Shown here: positions 5,894 through 6,032 of the stretch, piece by piece
Position numbering within the stretch: the first letter of the stretch is position 1
How the letters are laid out: each line of letters starts with the position of its first letter
From: an uncultured Verrucomicrobiota bacterium
GTDB lineage: Bacteria; Verrucomicrobiota; Kiritimatiellia; RFP12; UBA1067
Direction: 5' to 3'
DNA length: 6,032 nucleotides
Assembly: GCA_946615275.1 (NCBI GenBank)
Contig: CAMOHV010000089.1
Span: 1-6,032 of the forward strand
Translations under genes and position numbers: made by a program
Notes under the pieces: model-generated
Databases searched by the model: none
What the model saw: the letters and a program-made list of their open reading frames with translations, nothing else
Told to the model about the DNA's origin: nothing

Positions 5894-6032
5894 ATGATAA
5901 GCAATTCAATTCTAGAGGCGATCGGGCACACGCCCCTCGTGCGCCTTCAGCGCATGACCACGCCGGACATGGCCGAAGTCCTCGTCAAGTTCGAGGCGCT
6001 CAACGTGGGCGGCTCCATCAAGACCCGCACCG
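5894..6032 (+). CDS. cysK: Cysteine synthase (PLP-dependent, N-terminal part; runs off the window)
   Basis: The first 46 residues are visible. SILEAIGHTPLVRL is the signature opening of O-acetylserine sulfhydrylase-type enzymes, which make L-cysteine from O-acetyl-L-serine and sulfide in the cytoplasm using pyridoxal phosphate. KFEALNVGGSIKTRT holds the PLP-binding lysine, Lys43, close to its position in E. coli CysK. The SIKTR form, rather than SVKDR or SVKCR, occurs in part of this family. A cysteine synthase of the CysM or O-phosphoserine type, or a cystathionine beta-synthase, cannot be excluded from this fragment. The ATG at 5894 gives the normal N-terminal length, and no later Met would keep the conserved opening. 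There is no Shine-Dalgarno, and the promoter lies right next to the start. The gene is unrelated to the envelope genes upstream and has its own promoter. Confidence 0.95.
   Translation, partial: MISNSILEAIGHTPLVRLQRMTTPDMAEVLVKFEALNVGGSIKTRT

Noticed and set aside
5901..5915. AATTCAATTC at the start of the cysteine synthase as another copy of the heptamer repeat
   Set aside because: The spacing is five, not seven, and the bases encode the conserved N-S-I-L start of the enzyme, so the likeness is chance.
5035..5931. Minus-strand open frame (298 codons) opposite the secreted protein and the cysteine synthase start
   Set aside because: It spans two well-supported + strand genes and a promoter, and its product is compositionally skewed (His, Arg, Ala, Val).

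Overview
The window is GC-rich and codes almost entirely on the + strand. It holds four complete or nearly complete genes and the start of a fifth. Several features together suggest a member of the PVC superphylum, most plausibly an uncultured gut-type Kiritimatiellota bacterium: MBG-type repeats in a large exported protein, a PEP-CTERM sorting tail, a membrane/TPR protein, strong C-ending codon bias and GGTATAAT-like promoters. This placement rests on protein style and on recollection of such genomes, not on a marker gene.

Region 1 (1-1921) is the C-terminal part of a large surface or secreted protein with MBG-like beta repeats followed by a non-repetitive C-terminal region. Region 2 (1941-2603) is a small exported protein ending in a clear PEP-CTERM signal (PEP, hydrophobic helix, RRR). 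Region 3 (2600-5032) is an 810-residue polytopic membrane protein with C-terminal TPR repeats. Its N-terminus loosely resembles the DUF2723/GT-C family. The genes of regions 1 to 3 are packed very tightly. Gene 1's stop overlaps a 7-codon mini-ORF, the mini-ORF's stop overlaps gene 2's ATG, and gene 2's stop overlaps gene 3's ATG. This looks like one translationally coupled operon for cell-surface or envelope biology.

Region 4 (5077-5844) is a separate secreted protein with a clean signal peptide. Its promoter lies inside the last codons of gene 3, and its short leader folds into a strong hairpin. Region 5 (5894 to the window end) is the N-terminus of a PLP-dependent cysteine synthase. It is a housekeeping gene with its own extended -10 promoter placed so close to the ATG that the mRNA should be almost leaderless.

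The most unusual structure is inside gene 3. An AT-rich tandem array of the heptamer TTCTCAA is followed directly by a GC-rich 9-bp hairpin, all translated in frame between the membrane part and the TPR part. It looks like a small repeat element inserted into the gene. Because the unit length is not a multiple of three, changes in copy number would switch the downstream half on or off. No RNA genes, CRISPR arrays, insertion sequences or transposases were seen. No stretch longer than 300 bases lacks a gene.
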